Part shown: positions 8,835 to 17,533 of the stretch, in pieces
Numbering within the stretch: position 1 is the stretch's first letter
Layout of the letters: each line of letters opens with the position of its first letter
NCBI RefSeq assembly: GCF_000455365.1
Contig: NZ_HG315687.1
Span: 124,001-188,000, forward strand
Source: Halopiger djelfimassiliensis
GTDB taxonomy: Archaea; Halobacteriota; Halobacteria; Halobacteriales; Natrialbaceae
DNA: 64,000 bases
Direction: 5' to 3'
Position numbers and translations under genes: made by a program
The notes under the pieces: generated by a model
What the model was told of the DNA's origin: nothing
Database searches by the model: none
The model's input: only the letters and a program-made list of their open reading frames with translations

Positions 8835-9751
8835 TGCGCTGTCCCCTCCGCTTCGGCGTCGGGTTCGTCCGCGAGCACGCCGGGCTCGAGCGTCGTCCCC
8901 TCGCCAGCGAGCGCGCTCGTGATCGGTTCCTCGGCGTTCGCGGTCGCGACGGTCACGGAGGACGCCCCGCCGGCAAGCGCTTCCTCGGCGGCCATGACCT
9001 TCTTCGTCATGAAGCCCTCAGCGGCCGCTTTTACGGCTTCGAACTCCTCGGGGGTCGACGCCGACTCGATCTTCGTCGCCTCGTCACTGGGGTCCGCGTA
9101 GATCCCGGAGACGTCCGTGAGGACGACCAGATCGGCCTCGAGCGCGCCCGCGATCGCCGCAGCCGCGCGATCCGCGTCGGCGTTGACGGCCGTGTACCCG
9201 CCGTCTTTCTCCGCCCCGAGGACGGGAACGGAAACGACGGGCGTGTAGCCGCCCGCGAGCAGCGTCTCGAGCAGGTCGGCGTTGACCGACTCGATCTTGC
9301 CGGAGTGGTCGCCGCGTTTGATCTTCTTCTTGCCGTCCGCTTTGACGCGGACGGCGGACTTCCGTTTCCCTTCGAGGAGTTTGCCGTCCGTGCCGGCAAG
9401 GCCGACGGCGTCGACGCCCTCGTTCTGGAGCGACTCGACCAGATCGGTGTTGAGCTTGCCCGGCATCACCATCTTGAAGACGCCCATCGTCTCCTCGTCG
9501 GTAAAGCGCCCGACGACGCCGTCGGGGGTCTCGACGTAGGTGGGCTCTTTCCCGAGTTCCTCGAGGGTCTCGTCGACGGCGGTCGAACCGCCGTGGGTGA
9601 GGACGACGTCTTCACCGTCTTGCGGGCGCGTCCCGCTCGACTCGTCCGCTGAACGTGGTTCCGTGCTTCCCTCGACGAGCGAAGCGATGTCGGCGAGAGC
9701 ACCTTCGGGATCGACGGCGCGAGCGCCGCCGATTTTCACTACCACCGTCAT
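8831..9751 (-). CDS. argB: [LysW]-glutamate/acetylglutamate kinase
   Basis: An amino-acid kinase family protein (306 residues) that phosphorylates the gamma-carboxyl of the LysW-bound glutamate. Visible signatures are VVVKIGGARAVDPEG at the N-terminus, VLTHGGSTAVDE for the substrate loop, a NADADRAAAAIAGALEAD segment and the nucleotide region LVVLTDVSGIYADP. There is an acidic insert between about residues 33 and 47 that looks like a halophilic loop. One base separates its start from the argC stop, and its own stop overlaps argD. Confidence 0.95.
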   Translation of the reverse strand: MTVVVKIGGARAVDPEGALADIASLVEGSTEPRSADESSGTRPQDGEDVVLTHGGSTAVDETLEELGKEPTYVETPDGVVGRFTDEETMGVFKMVMPGKLNTDLVESLQNEGVDAVGLAGTDGKLLEGKRKSAVRVKADGKKKIKRGDHSGKIESVNADLLETLLAGGYTPVVSVPVLGAEKDGGYTAVNADADRAAAAIAGALEADLVVLTDVSGIYADPSDEATKIESASTPEEFEAVKAAAEGFMTKKVMAAEEALAGGASSVTVATANAEEPITSALAGEGTTLEPGVLADEPDAEAEGTAQ

Positions 9752-9752
9752 T

Positions 9753-10829
9753 TCAGGGTGCCCCCACGGGGTGGAGCCCCGTAAACTCGAGTCCGGCGGT
9801 CTCCTCGAGTCCCAGTGCGATATTGGCGGCGTGGACCGCCTGCCCGGCCGATCCCTTCATCATGTTGTCGATCGCCGAGAAGACGACGACGCGCTCGTTC
9901 GAGGGGTCGAGTTCGAAGCCGACCTCGGCGAGGTTGGTGCCGGCGACCGCCTTCGGTTCGGGGTAGCGGTAGACGCCGGAGCCGCCGGCGGCCATGCGGA
10001 CGAACGGCTCGTCCTCGTAACAGCCGCGGTAGGCGTTCCAGAGGTCGCCCTTCGAGACGGGCGAACTCGGGAAGACGTGGCTCGTCGCGCTCGCGCCGCG
10101 AACCATGTCCACGGCGTGGCAGGTGAACGCGACCGAGGCACCGAGGAACTGTTCGATCTCGGCTTCGTGGCGGTGACCGATCGGCGCGTACGGGCGCACC
10201 ACGCCCGACCGTTCGGAGTGGCTCGAGGCCTCGCCGCCACCGGCCCCGCCTTCCGAGGAGCCGACCTTTACGTCGACGACGATCCGCTCGCTCCCGTCGA
10301 GGATGTCGTGCTCGAACAGCGGGTACAGCCCGAGGATGGTGGCGGTGGCGTTACAGCCGCCGCCGGCGATCAGTTCGGCCCCCGCGAGGTTCTCGCGGTT
10401 GATCTCGGGCAGGGCGTACTCCGCCTTCGCCAAGTACTCGGGTGCGTCGTGGCCGTCGTACCACTCGTCGTACTGCGTCTCGCTCTCGAGGCGGAAGTCG
10501 GCCGAGAGGTCGACGACGGTGTCGGCGTGCTCGAAGAACTCGTCGATCCGGTCCATCGAAACGCCGTGGGGCGTCGCCGCGAACAGGACGTCGACGCTCT
10601 CGAGATCGTCGGGGCCGGTAAAGCGCAGGTCCGTCCCGCGAAGGGGCGGGTGGACCGAGCCGACGCTCTTGCCGGCTTTCGACCGGCTGGTGACCTCGGC
10701 GAGTTCGACGTTCGGGTGGCCCGCCAACAGACGCAGCAGTTCCCCGCCGGTAAACCCCGAACCGCCGATGATCGTCGCGGTGACGGCCTCGGCGTTCTCG
10801 TCGGCCCCGATCTCGGTGCCGACCGCCAT
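9753..10829 (-). CDS. argC: [LysW]-glutamyl-phosphate reductase (N-acetyl-gamma-glutamyl-phosphate reductase type)
   Basis: It reduces the LysW-bound glutamyl phosphate to the semialdehyde with NADPH. The 358-residue protein has the Rossmann start TIIGGSGFTGGELLRLL, ATPHGVSMD, and the catalytic Cys in GGGCNATAT. The GCNAT form, rather than the classical PGCYPT form, resembles LysY-type enzymes that work on LysW, which fits the neighbours. A serine/glycine-rich loop near residue 190 (GSSEGGAGGGEASSHS) matches the flexible loop of the family. Its ATG shares one base with the argX stop. Confidence 0.95.
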   Translation of the reverse strand: MAVGTEIGADENAEAVTATIIGGSGFTGGELLRLLAGHPNVELAEVTSRSKAGKSVGSVHPPLRGTDLRFTGPDDLESVDVLFAATPHGVSMDRIDEFFEHADTVVDLSADFRLESETQYDEWYDGHDAPEYLAKAEYALPEINRENLAGAELIAGGGCNATATILGLYPLFEHDILDGSERIVVDVKVGSSEGGAGGGEASSHSERSGVVRPYAPIGHRHEAEIEQFLGASVAFTCHAVDMVRGASATSHVFPSSPVSKGDLWNAYRGCYEDEPFVRMAAGGSGVYRYPEPKAVAGTNLAEVGFELDPSNERVVVFSAIDNMMKGSAGQAVHAANIALGLEETAGLEFTGLHPVGAP

Positions 10830-11710
10830 CAGGCGCTCACCTCGAGTTCGTCGTCGACGGCGTTTGCTTTCTCCTCGAGCCAGTCGACGACGGTGGCCGC
10901 GACGTCGGTCTCGACGGCGTCGTCGAGGGCCTTGAACTCGACGGTGTGGTTGACCTCGTGGACGGTATACGAGTCGCCGGTCTCCATCAGATCGATGCCC
11001 AGCAGTCCACCGCCGACGGCGTCGCTTGCCTTCTCGACGAGTTCGCGGGCCTCGTCGTCGAGTTCGAAGGCGTCCGTCTCGGCCCCTTTCGCGGCGTTGG
11101 TGATCCAGTGGTCCGACGAGCGGACCATCGCGGCGATTGGCTCGCCGTCGGTCGCGAGCACGCGGATGTCACGTCCGGGTTTCGCGACGAACTCCTGGAC
11201 GTAGAACACCTTGTGCTCGTAGTGGCCCAGCGTCGCCTTGTGCTCGAGGATGGCCTCGGCGGCCGACCGGGAGTCGATCTTGGCCATCAGCCGTCCCCAC
11301 GATCCCACGACGGGTTTGAGCACACAGGGGTAGCCGAACGATTCGATGGCGTCCATCGCGCTCTCTTTGGTAAACGCCACCTTCGTCGCGGGCGTGGGAA
11401 CGCCAGCGCGCTCGAGCGCGAGGCTGTTTTTCACCTTGTCGGCGCAGATCTCGGCCGTCTCGTGGCTGTTGACCACCGGGACGCCGTCGGCCTCGAAGAA
11501 CGTCGTGGCGTACAGGCTCCGGCTGGTGGCGAGACAGCGATCGACGACGAGGTCGAGATCGGCAAACGCCTCGGGGACTTCGCCGATCTCGAAGGTGTGC
11601 TTGCGGACGTCGATCTTCGTGATCTCGTGATCGCGGTCGCGAAGCTCCGCGAGCAGGAGCTTCTCGTCTTTGCGGATCCGGGAGTAGAGGATTCCTACCT
11701 TCAAGGTCAC
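10829..11710 (-). CDS. argX: glutamate-[LysW] ligase ArgX (LysX family)
   Basis: An ATP-grasp ligase of 293 residues that joins the alpha-amino group of glutamate to the C-terminal Glu of LysW. Signatures are KVGILYSRIRKDEKLLL at the N-terminus, KPVVGSWGRLMAKI for the ATP-grasp lysine and glycine-rich loop, FYVQEFVAKPGRDIRV, and GIDLMETGDSYTVHEVNHT for the metal-binding acids. The start is GTG at 11710, overlapping the lysW stop (GTGA). LysX (aminoadipate) and ArgX (glutamate) are close paralogues. I choose ArgX because every neighbour is an arginine gene. Confidence 0.93.
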   Translation of the reverse strand: MTLKVGILYSRIRKDEKLLLAELRDRDHEITKIDVRKHTFEIGEVPEAFADLDLVVDRCLATSRSLYATTFFEADGVPVVNSHETAEICADKVKNSLALERAGVPTPATKVAFTKESAMDAIESFGYPCVLKPVVGSWGRLMAKIDSRSAAEAILEHKATLGHYEHKVFYVQEFVAKPGRDIRVLATDGEPIAAMVRSSDHWITNAAKGAETDAFELDDEARELVEKASDAVGGGLLGIDLMETGDSYTVHEVNHTVEFKALDDAVETDVAATVVDWLEEKANAVDDELEVSA

Positions 11711-11871
11711 TCACCCCAGTCCTCTTCGAGCTCGGGTGCTCGCTCGAGGACTGGTGGCTCGGTGTCGATGACTTCCAGTTCGGCACCGCAGGTCGTACAG
11801 TCAACGATCTCACCCGTTTCCAGATCGTCGTGCAGGGACAGTTCCGCCCCACACTCGACGCATTCTGTCAT
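11707..11871 (-). CDS. lysW: amino-group carrier protein LysW
   Basis: A 54-residue carrier on which arginine intermediates are built. Two CxxC knuckles (CVEC at 4-7 and CTTC at 27-30) form the zinc site, and the protein ends in ELEEDWGE, whose final Glu is the residue that is charged. The length and the EDWGE tail are diagnostic of LysW. The gene is too short for most default gene callers. It heads the seven-gene arginine unit and its stop overlaps the argX start by four bases. Confidence 0.95.
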   Translation of the reverse strand: MTECVECGAELSLHDDLETGEIVDCTTCGAELEVIDTEPPVLERAPELEEDWGE

Positions 11872-11898
11872 TGTACTCCCAACTGGGCGCTGATACCC

Positions 11899-11950
11899 CT
11901 TAAACCCTTCGAACTTATAAAATTAGTTATATATCGTATACTGCACTCTA
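11899..11950 (-). promoter_or_regulatory. lysW operon promoter with two upstream elements
   Basis: Read on the minus strand, TTTAAG (11899-11904) lies 27 bases before the lysW ATG. This is the right place for a TATA box of a leaderless or nearly leaderless mRNA. Further upstream are ACTAATTTT (11919-11927) and TAGAGTGC (11943-11950). Both words also occur in the same order upstream of argG, so they are candidate operators for a common arginine regulator. Confidence 0.5.
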
Positions 11951-12120
11951 ACGGTGCAAAAGTGGATTATTTCACGCTTGGTCCTATTCTATATCATTAG
12001 TTTGGTAATTAGTCCCCTCGCGGGGACGGCGGCGGGAGCGGGGCCCCCGTTCGCTCGCAGGGCCGGGGTTTTCCGGCGCGCGACGGTCGCGGTTCGCGTG
12101 GCTTCCGACGGACGCGACAC

Positions 12121-13632
12121 TCAGACATAGCCGTTCACCTCCTCGCGGAGCGCCACGCGGGCGTCCTCGAGCGCCGTGGCTTCCGCCGACCGCGTCGCCT
12201 CGTGGGCGTCGCGGGCCTCGCGGGCCGCCTCGAGTTGTGGCACGATCGCGTCGGGCGCGGGTCCGCCCCGCGAGTCGCGGCTCGCAACGCTCTCGGCCGG
12301 ATCGAGGGCGTCCTCGACGGCGTCGGGGTCGACGAACGCGGACAGCGATTCGCCAAGCACCTCCGCCGCGGCTGCCTCGAGCGCATCGCCCTCCCCGGTG
12401 TTCGATTCCGCGATCGTTTCGGCGGCCACGGCGACGACTTCGTGGGCGCTGCGAAACGGCAGGCCGTTGGCTGCCAGCAGGTCCGCGACGCCGGTCGCCG
12501 TCGAGAACCCCGCGTCGGCTTCGGCGGCGAGGGTCTCCTCGTTCCAGTCGGCGGTCGCCACCGCCCCGGCGGCGACCTCGCTGGCCTCGACGACCGCGTC
12601 GACGGTCTCCCACGCGTGGGTGGTCGCCCGCTGGAGATCGCGGTTGTACGCGCGGGGTAGTCCCGTAAGCGTCGTCGTCAGCCCCTGAACGCCGCTTGCG
12701 GCGTCGCCCGCGACCGCGCGGACGAGTTCGAGCGTGTCGGGGTTTTTCTTCTGGGGCATGATCGACGACGTCGACGCGTAGTCGTCCGAGAGATCGACGA
12801 ATCCGCGGTTCGCGAAGATCACGACGTCCTCCGCAAGCCCCGACAGCGTCGTCGCGTGGGTCGACAGCGCCTGCACCGTCTCGAGCAGGACGTCCCGGCT
12901 CGAGGCGGCGTCCATCGAGTTCTCGACGATCCCGTCGAAGCCAAGCAGTTCGGCGACGCGCTCGCGGTCGATGTCGAAGGTCGTCCCCGCGAAGGCGGCC
13001 CCGCCGAGCGGCGACTGATTGATCCGGCCGTAGGCCTCGAGCAGCCGCGCCGTATCGCGGCGCACGGCTCCTTCGTAGGAGAGCGCCCAGTGGGCGACGG
13101 TCGTCGGCTGTGCGGGCTGGAGGTGGGTGTAGCCGGGCATGACCGTCTCGCGGTGCTCGTCGGCCACTGCGAGCAACGACTCCCGGAGCGCGAGCGTCGT
13201 CTCGATGGCTTCCAGGACGCCTTCCCGAAGGCGGTAGCGAATACAGGCCGCGACCTCGTCGTTGCGCGAGCGCGCGGTGTGCATCTTCCCGCCGTCGTCG
13301 CCGATACGGTCGATGACGGCCGTCTCGATCGCCTCGTGGACGTCCTCGCCGTCGGGCAGGGAGCCGTGGCCGTCGACCTCGATCGCGTCGAGCGCCGTCA
13401 GGATTTGCCCCGCCACGTCGTCCTCGATGATCCCCTGTTCGGCGAGCATGAGGACGTGCGCCCGGTCGACCGCCAGATCCGCCTCGAAGATCCGGCGATC
13501 CGCCTCGAGCGAGGAGAGAAAGCTCCGGGCGGGGCCGCCGCTGAAGCGGTCTCGCCGGACGACGCTCTCGTCGCCGTCGATGCCGTCACCGTCGGCCACC
13601 ATCTCGTGGGCTTTCTCTCCGGTCATGGTCAC
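12121..13632 (-). CDS. argH: argininosuccinate lyase
   Basis: It splits argininosuccinate into arginine and fumarate, the final step. The protein has about 503 residues, somewhat longer than usual because of an acidic N-terminus and alanine-rich C-terminal helices. Signatures are RRDRFSGGPARSFLSSLEAD at the N-terminus, HTARSRNDEVA, GYTHLQPAQPTTVAHW, and the fumarase-superfamily loop STSSIMPQKKNPD. I take the GTG at 13632, which overlaps the argG stop (GTGA) like other joints in this cluster. The ATG two codons later (13626) is equally possible. Confidence 0.95.
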   Translation of the reverse strand: MTMTGEKAHEMVADGDGIDGDESVVRRDRFSGGPARSFLSSLEADRRIFEADLAVDRAHVLMLAEQGIIEDDVAGQILTALDAIEVDGHGSLPDGEDVHEAIETAVIDRIGDDGGKMHTARSRNDEVAACIRYRLREGVLEAIETTLALRESLLAVADEHRETVMPGYTHLQPAQPTTVAHWALSYEGAVRRDTARLLEAYGRINQSPLGGAAFAGTTFDIDRERVAELLGFDGIVENSMDAASSRDVLLETVQALSTHATTLSGLAEDVVIFANRGFVDLSDDYASTSSIMPQKKNPDTLELVRAVAGDAASGVQGLTTTLTGLPRAYNRDLQRATTHAWETVDAVVEASEVAAGAVATADWNEETLAAEADAGFSTATGVADLLAANGLPFRSAHEVVAVAAETIAESNTGEGDALEAAAAEVLGESLSAFVDPDAVEDALDPAESVASRDSRGGPAPDAIVPQLEAAREARDAHEATRSAEATALEDARVALREEVNGYV

Positions 13633-14858
13633 TCAGTGCCGCTTCCGTCGGTGGCGATCTCGACGGCGTCGTCGTCCTCGTCCGCCGTCGATACCGCGTT
13701 CGCGAGGCGACGCTGGAAGCCGTGGTACTTCGCGACGCCGGTGGCGTCGGCCTGCTCGATCTTGCCGACCGTTTCGGTGTCGAAGGACGCGTGTTCGGCC
13801 GAGTAGGCCGCGAACTCGCTGTCACGCGCGACCGGACGGGCCTGTCCGCCCTCGAAGCGGATCGTCACCGTCCCCGTCACGCGCGTCTGCGTCTCGTCGA
13901 TGAAGCTCTCGAGCGCGTCGACCAGCGGCGCGTCGATCAGCCCCTCGTAGCCCTTCTTCGACCAGCGTTGGTCGATCAACTGCTTGAACTCGCGTTCCTC
14001 TTGGGTCAGTACGAGCCCCTCGAGGGCCTCGTGGGCGTTCAAAAGCGTCGTCGCGGCGGGGTGTTCGTAGTTCTCGCGCACCTTCAGCCCGAGCATGCGG
14101 TCCTCCATCGTGTCCGTCCGCCCGACGCCGTACGCGCCGGCGAGGTCGTTGAGGGACTCGATGAGGTCGACGGGTTCGTACTGCTGGCCGTCGACGGCGA
14201 CGGGATAGCCCTCCTCGAAGACGATCTCGATCTCCTGACTCTCGCCGGTGGGTGGGCTGGTCCAGTCGTAGATCTCCTCCGACGGGACGTAGCTCGGGTC
14301 CTCGAGGTCGTCGCCCTCGACGGAGCGACTCCAGAGGTTGGTGTCGATCGACCAGTCGCCCTCGTTGCCGCCCTCGACGGGCAGTCCTTTCTCCGCCGCG
14401 TACTCCTGTTCCCACTCGCGCGTGAGGCCGAGTTCGCGGACGGGCGCGATCACCTCGAGATCGGAGTCACGCCAGACGGCTTCGAAGCGCAACTGGTCGT
14501 TTCCCTTCCCGGTACAGCCGTGTGCGATGCCGGTACAGTCCTGTTCGCGTGCGACCTCGAGGATCGCGTTCGCGATCACGGGGCGGGCAAGCGCCGTTCC
14601 CAGCGGGTAGCCCTGATAGGTCGCGTTCGCACGAACGCTCTCGAGACAGAGCTGTGCGAACTCGTCTTTCGCGTCGACCACGTAGTGATCGAGGTCGAGC
14701 GCTTCGGCGGTCTCTTCGGCTTCGGCGAACTCCTCGGCCGGCTGGCCGACGTCTACTGTTACGCCGATCACGTCATCGTATCCGTACTCCTCCTCGAGCA
14801 GCGGCACACAGACAGTCGTGTCCAGGCCGCCCGAGAACGCAAGTGCCACGCGGGTCAT
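13629..14858 (-). CDS. argG: argininosuccinate synthase
   Basis: It joins citrulline and aspartate with ATP cleavage. The 409-residue protein starts TRVALAFSGGLDTTVC, whose SGGLDTT is the PP-loop that binds the ATP pyrophosphate. GIAHGCTGKGNDQLRFE and EGGNEGDWSIDTNLWSRS are the citrulline/aspartate binding segments. It is the first gene of the argG-argH unit and is followed by argH with a four-base overlap. Residues 370-409 form an acidic, probably disordered tail. Confidence 0.96.
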   Translation of the reverse strand: MTRVALAFSGGLDTTVCVPLLEEEYGYDDVIGVTVDVGQPAEEFAEAEETAEALDLDHYVVDAKDEFAQLCLESVRANATYQGYPLGTALARPVIANAILEVAREQDCTGIAHGCTGKGNDQLRFEAVWRDSDLEVIAPVRELGLTREWEQEYAAEKGLPVEGGNEGDWSIDTNLWSRSVEGDDLEDPSYVPSEEIYDWTSPPTGESQEIEIVFEEGYPVAVDGQQYEPVDLIESLNDLAGAYGVGRTDTMEDRMLGLKVRENYEHPAATTLLNAHEALEGLVLTQEEREFKQLIDQRWSKKGYEGLIDAPLVDALESFIDETQTRVTGTVTIRFEGGQARPVARDSEFAAYSAEHASFDTETVGKIEQADATGVAKYHGFQRRLANAVSTADEDDDAVEIATDGSGTE

Positions 14859-14888
14859 ATCGTACTCGAGTGAAACGGCAGGAGGGAC

Positions 14889-14938
14889 TTAAATTCATTG
14901 GTTAAGATTACGAAAATTAGTGGTATAGAGCACTCTAC
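14889..14938 (-). promoter_or_regulatory. argG promoter with elements shared with lysW
   Basis: On the minus strand TTTAAG (14889-14894) sits 29 bases before the argG ATG. Upstream lie ACTAATTTT (14914-14922) and TAGAGTGCTCTA (14927-14938), the latter an inverted repeat with 5-bp arms around TG. The first eight bases of that repeat and the ACTAATTTT word recur upstream of lysW with different spacing. The rest of 14859-15151 holds no gene that I can support. Confidence 0.5.
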
Positions 14939-15151
14939 GCGAGAAAATCGAGGATTTTCGGGAATCGAAAGCAACCGGGGCAAGGGTGAGTAATGTAGTA
15001 CGGGCTCAACGGCCCGGTCGTCGCGGTCGTCGCGGCGCGACGGCTCCATCGGTACCGAAAACGGAAACCGAACGACCGACGGAGCGGCTCATTGGTACCG
15101 CATAAGAAACCGAAGCTACTTAAACCCTACTCGAGTGGCAAGCGTTACCTG

Positions 15152-16246
15152 TCACTCTTCGATCTCTTCGTCCGGCAGGGTGAGGACGTTCTCCCGGCCG
15201 ATCCGGAAGACTTCGATCTCGCCGTCCTCCCGCAGTCCGCCGACGACCTGACTCGTCTTGGCTTCGGTCCAGTCCAGTTCCGAGACGACTTCCTGTTGTT
15301 TGATCCGGCCGCCCCGCCTCTCGAGCAGCTGCAGGACGCGTTCTTCGTTGCTCAGCAGCTCCGGCGGCGGCCCGTTCGACTCGGTGCGGTCCGCCGCCCC
15401 ATCGGTTACCGCGTGGGCGGTCCCGTTCGCGCCGCCGGTCGGCTGTTCGCGACGGTCGCGGGTGAGCCACCACCCGACAGCACCGACGGTCACGAGCACC
15501 GAGAGTGCAGCTAGGACGGCGAGCCACGGCATCGACGGTCCGCCGTCGCCGCCGGCCGGCGTTTCGCCGTCCTCGGACTGCTCGATCATCACGATCAACG
15601 GCTGGTCGTCGGTAAATTCGGTCCCGTCACCGGCCCAGAAAACCGCGTCCTCCGGCGGATCGTCCGGCGTCGGTTCGACCTCGTGGACGACGTACCCGTC
15701 GGGCGGGAAGACCCGTAACGTCGTGTCGTCGACGAGCGTAAAGCCCGCCAGCGCGCTCCCGGCCTCCATTCGATTCAGTTCGACGTAGGCGAACGATTGC
15801 CACTCGAACGTAAACTCGACGTGGCCGAGATGTCGCGGTGCGGAACTCGTCTCGGTGGTCACCGAGACGTTCGTGATTTCCATCGTCTCTTCCGTCTTGC
15901 TCTCACCGGCTTCGAGGATCTCGGTCCAGTCGGCTCTCTCGGCGGCGGCGTACGCATCTGGGTTCTCCTCCACGCCGGTCTGAAGCCGCTCCCACGACTC
16001 CGCCGACGTGTTCTCGAACCGGTAATCGATGACGAACGTCGCCGATCTGTTCTCGTGGAGGAAGACGTCGATATGAACCTCGTCGGCCTCGTCGAGCTGC
16101 TCGCTCTCGGTGGGCTCTTCCTGGAGCGTCACTCGTTGTACCCCGGTCTCCCCCAGCGCGGACTGCGAGGCCGCCGGAACGAGCGCCACCAAGCACCCAA
16201 CCACTACGAACACGCAAAGCAGGGCCCGTAGCCCCCTTACATCCAT
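15152..16246 (-). CDS. membrane-anchored HTH regulator with extracellular domain
   Basis: A 364-residue protein with a topology common in haloarchaea. It has a signal/anchor helix at 1-28, a beta-rich extracellular domain (about 45-230) that includes VHIDVFLHENRSATFVIDYR and LVDDTTLRVFPPDGYVVHEV, one transmembrane helix (about 245-265), a disordered linker, and a cytoplasmic winged helix at about 295-360 (LLSNEERVLQLLERRGGRIKQ; ELDWTEAKTSQVVGGL). It resembles the DUF7345/DUF7343 type of protein. I infer that it senses something outside the cell and acts on DNA through the C-terminal domain. The target is unknown. Confidence 0.8.
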   Translation of the reverse strand: MDVRGLRALLCVFVVVGCLVALVPAASQSALGETGVQRVTLQEEPTESEQLDEADEVHIDVFLHENRSATFVIDYRFENTSAESWERLQTGVEENPDAYAAAERADWTEILEAGESKTEETMEITNVSVTTETSSAPRHLGHVEFTFEWQSFAYVELNRMEAGSALAGFTLVDDTTLRVFPPDGYVVHEVEPTPDDPPEDAVFWAGDGTEFTDDQPLIVMIEQSEDGETPAGGDGGPSMPWLAVLAALSVLVTVGAVGWWLTRDRREQPTGGANGTAHAVTDGAADRTESNGPPPELLSNEERVLQLLERRGGRIKQQEVVSELDWTEAKTSQVVGGLREDGEIEVFRIGRENVLTLPDEEIEE

Positions 16247-16334
16247 TACGTCACACTCCCCGTGCCGGCTAAATAGGTCTTTCCGACGGTCCCGACGGAG
16301 CGTTTTTCAAACCGGTCTTCGTATCCGAACGTAT

Positions 16335-16520
16335 ATGCTCGACATTCGTGGCTCGCTCGCGGTCGAGACGCTCCTGAAGATCGTCCTCGCGCTGGTCGCC
16401 GTCCTGCTGGTCCTCGAGATCGTCGGGATCCTCTTCAGCTGGGCCGTCCAGCTGTTGCGTCCGCTCCTGTTGCTGGTCGTCGGCCTCGTCGTCGTCCTGT
16501 GGCTGCTCGACCGGCTCTGA
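16335..16520 (+). CDS. small two-helix membrane protein
   Basis: A 61-residue protein that is almost all hydrophobic: LLKIVLALVAVLLVLEIVGILF, then a short break, then LLRPLLLLVVGLVVVLWLL. The N-terminus (MLDIRGSLAVET) is the only polar part. It is transcribed divergently from the membrane-anchored HTH gene, with 88 bp between the starts. Similar small proteins are conserved in haloarchaea (DUF7554-like), but their role is not known to me. Confidence 0.65.
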   Translation: MLDIRGSLAVETLLKIVLALVAVLLVLEIVGILFSWAVQLLRPLLLLVVGLVVVLWLLDRL

Positions 16521-16563
16521 GGACTCGAGAGAACGCTAGACTCATACGTCGACCGCTCCTACC

Positions 16564-17073
16564 GTGAGTGCAGTGTACAGCGTCAACGTTCCGGTCCCCG
16601 GTCGCGTTCGAACCCTCGCAAACGAGCTCTACCCCGAGCTGGTCGGGTTCGACACCGTCCGCGAGGACCACTCGTGTCTGCTCAAGCGCCTCGGCGACGC
16701 CGACCACGTCGCCCAGCTTCAGCACCGCACACACCGCGCGCTCGAGGGCGCACCCGCCGTCGAGGCGCGGATTACGGGTATCGACTACTTCGAGGACCCG
16801 CCGCTCGGCTCGGCTCCCGTCGTCTACCTCGCCGTCGAGAGTCCCGGTCTCGAGACGATCCACGCCGATCTCACCGACTCCTTCGAGGCGGTCGACGGCC
16901 TCGAGGGGACCGATTACGTCCCCCACGTGACGCTGGCCCGCGGCGGTGATCTCGAGACCGCCCGCCGGCTCGCCGAGCGGGACATCGATCCGATCCGGTG
17001 GACGGTCAGCGAACTCGAGTTCTGGGACGGGGCGTACAAACTCCCAGTGAGCCGTGTCTCCTTGCCGGCCTGA
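16564..17073 (+). CDS. 2'-5' RNA ligase / cyclic phosphodiesterase-like protein
   Basis: A 169-residue member of the 2H phosphoesterase group. The second catalytic motif is clear as PHVTLARGG (HxT). The first would be EDHSCLLKRL, where His is present but the Thr is replaced by Cys, so activity is less certain. The overall layout (two pseudo-symmetric halves, the second starting near ARITGIDYF) matches the family. The start is GTG at 16564, 43 bp after the preceding small membrane gene, with which it may be co-transcribed. Confidence 0.75.
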   Translation: MSAVYSVNVPVPGRVRTLANELYPELVGFDTVREDHSCLLKRLGDADHVAQLQHRTHRALEGAPAVEARITGIDYFEDPPLGSAPVVYLAVESPGLETIHADLTDSFEAVDGLEGTDYVPHVTLARGGDLETARRLAERDIDPIRWTVSELEFWDGAYKLPVSRVSLPA

Positions 17074-17128
17074 CATCCGCGTTCGAGCGGCCAGAAGCTA
17101 TTATACACGTGTCTCGGTATCTCGTCGC

Positions 17129-17482
17129 ATGCGTCGACGAACGGCACTTTCGCTCGCGGCAGTGGTTCCGTTGGCCGGCTGCAGCGGCCTCCTCGCCGAC
17201 GACGGAGTCGATACGACGATCGGCGAGGACGAACGGGTAGAGTTCTCGGCCTCGGAAGGGGCCGAACTGACCGTGTCGGTCACGGTCGAAGAAATACGCC
17301 AGCCGGAGGACGAATCGGGTCTGGAACGCGACTCGATCTCGTTTCGCCTCGATCACGCCGAGGAAGGCGTGATCGATACGTGGTCCGTCTCGGAGTCGAA
17401 AACGTTCGATCTGACGGTCGATCACGGTGGCACACACGTCGCGATGGTGACGAACGGCGTCGCACACGTCACCATCGAGTAA
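17129..17482 (+). CDS. small haloarchaeal lipoprotein
   Basis: A 117-residue secreted protein. It begins MRRRTALSLAAVVPLAGC, with twin arginines, a short hydrophobic stretch and a lipobox LAGC with Cys at 18. The mature part (about 100 residues) is an acidic beta-domain with alternating hydrophobic residues (GAELTVSVTVEEIR; FDLTVDHGGTHVAMVTNG). No enzyme motif is seen. It stands alone, convergent with the helicase gene. Confidence 0.7.
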   Translation: MRRRTALSLAAVVPLAGCSGLLADDGVDTTIGEDERVEFSASEGAELTVSVTVEEIRQPEDESGLERDSISFRLDHAEEGVIDTWSVSESKTFDLTVDHGGTHVAMVTNGVAHVTIE

Positions 17483-17533
17483 CCGGTCTCCGGCCCGCAG
17501 ACAGACGGCGAGAGTCTCCGGTCGGCGTTTCTC

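Noticed and set aside
12000-12120. Possible small gene between argH and lysW
   Set aside because: The frames here are Arg/Gly-rich shadows. The stretch is best explained as the argH 3' region and the lysW promoter.
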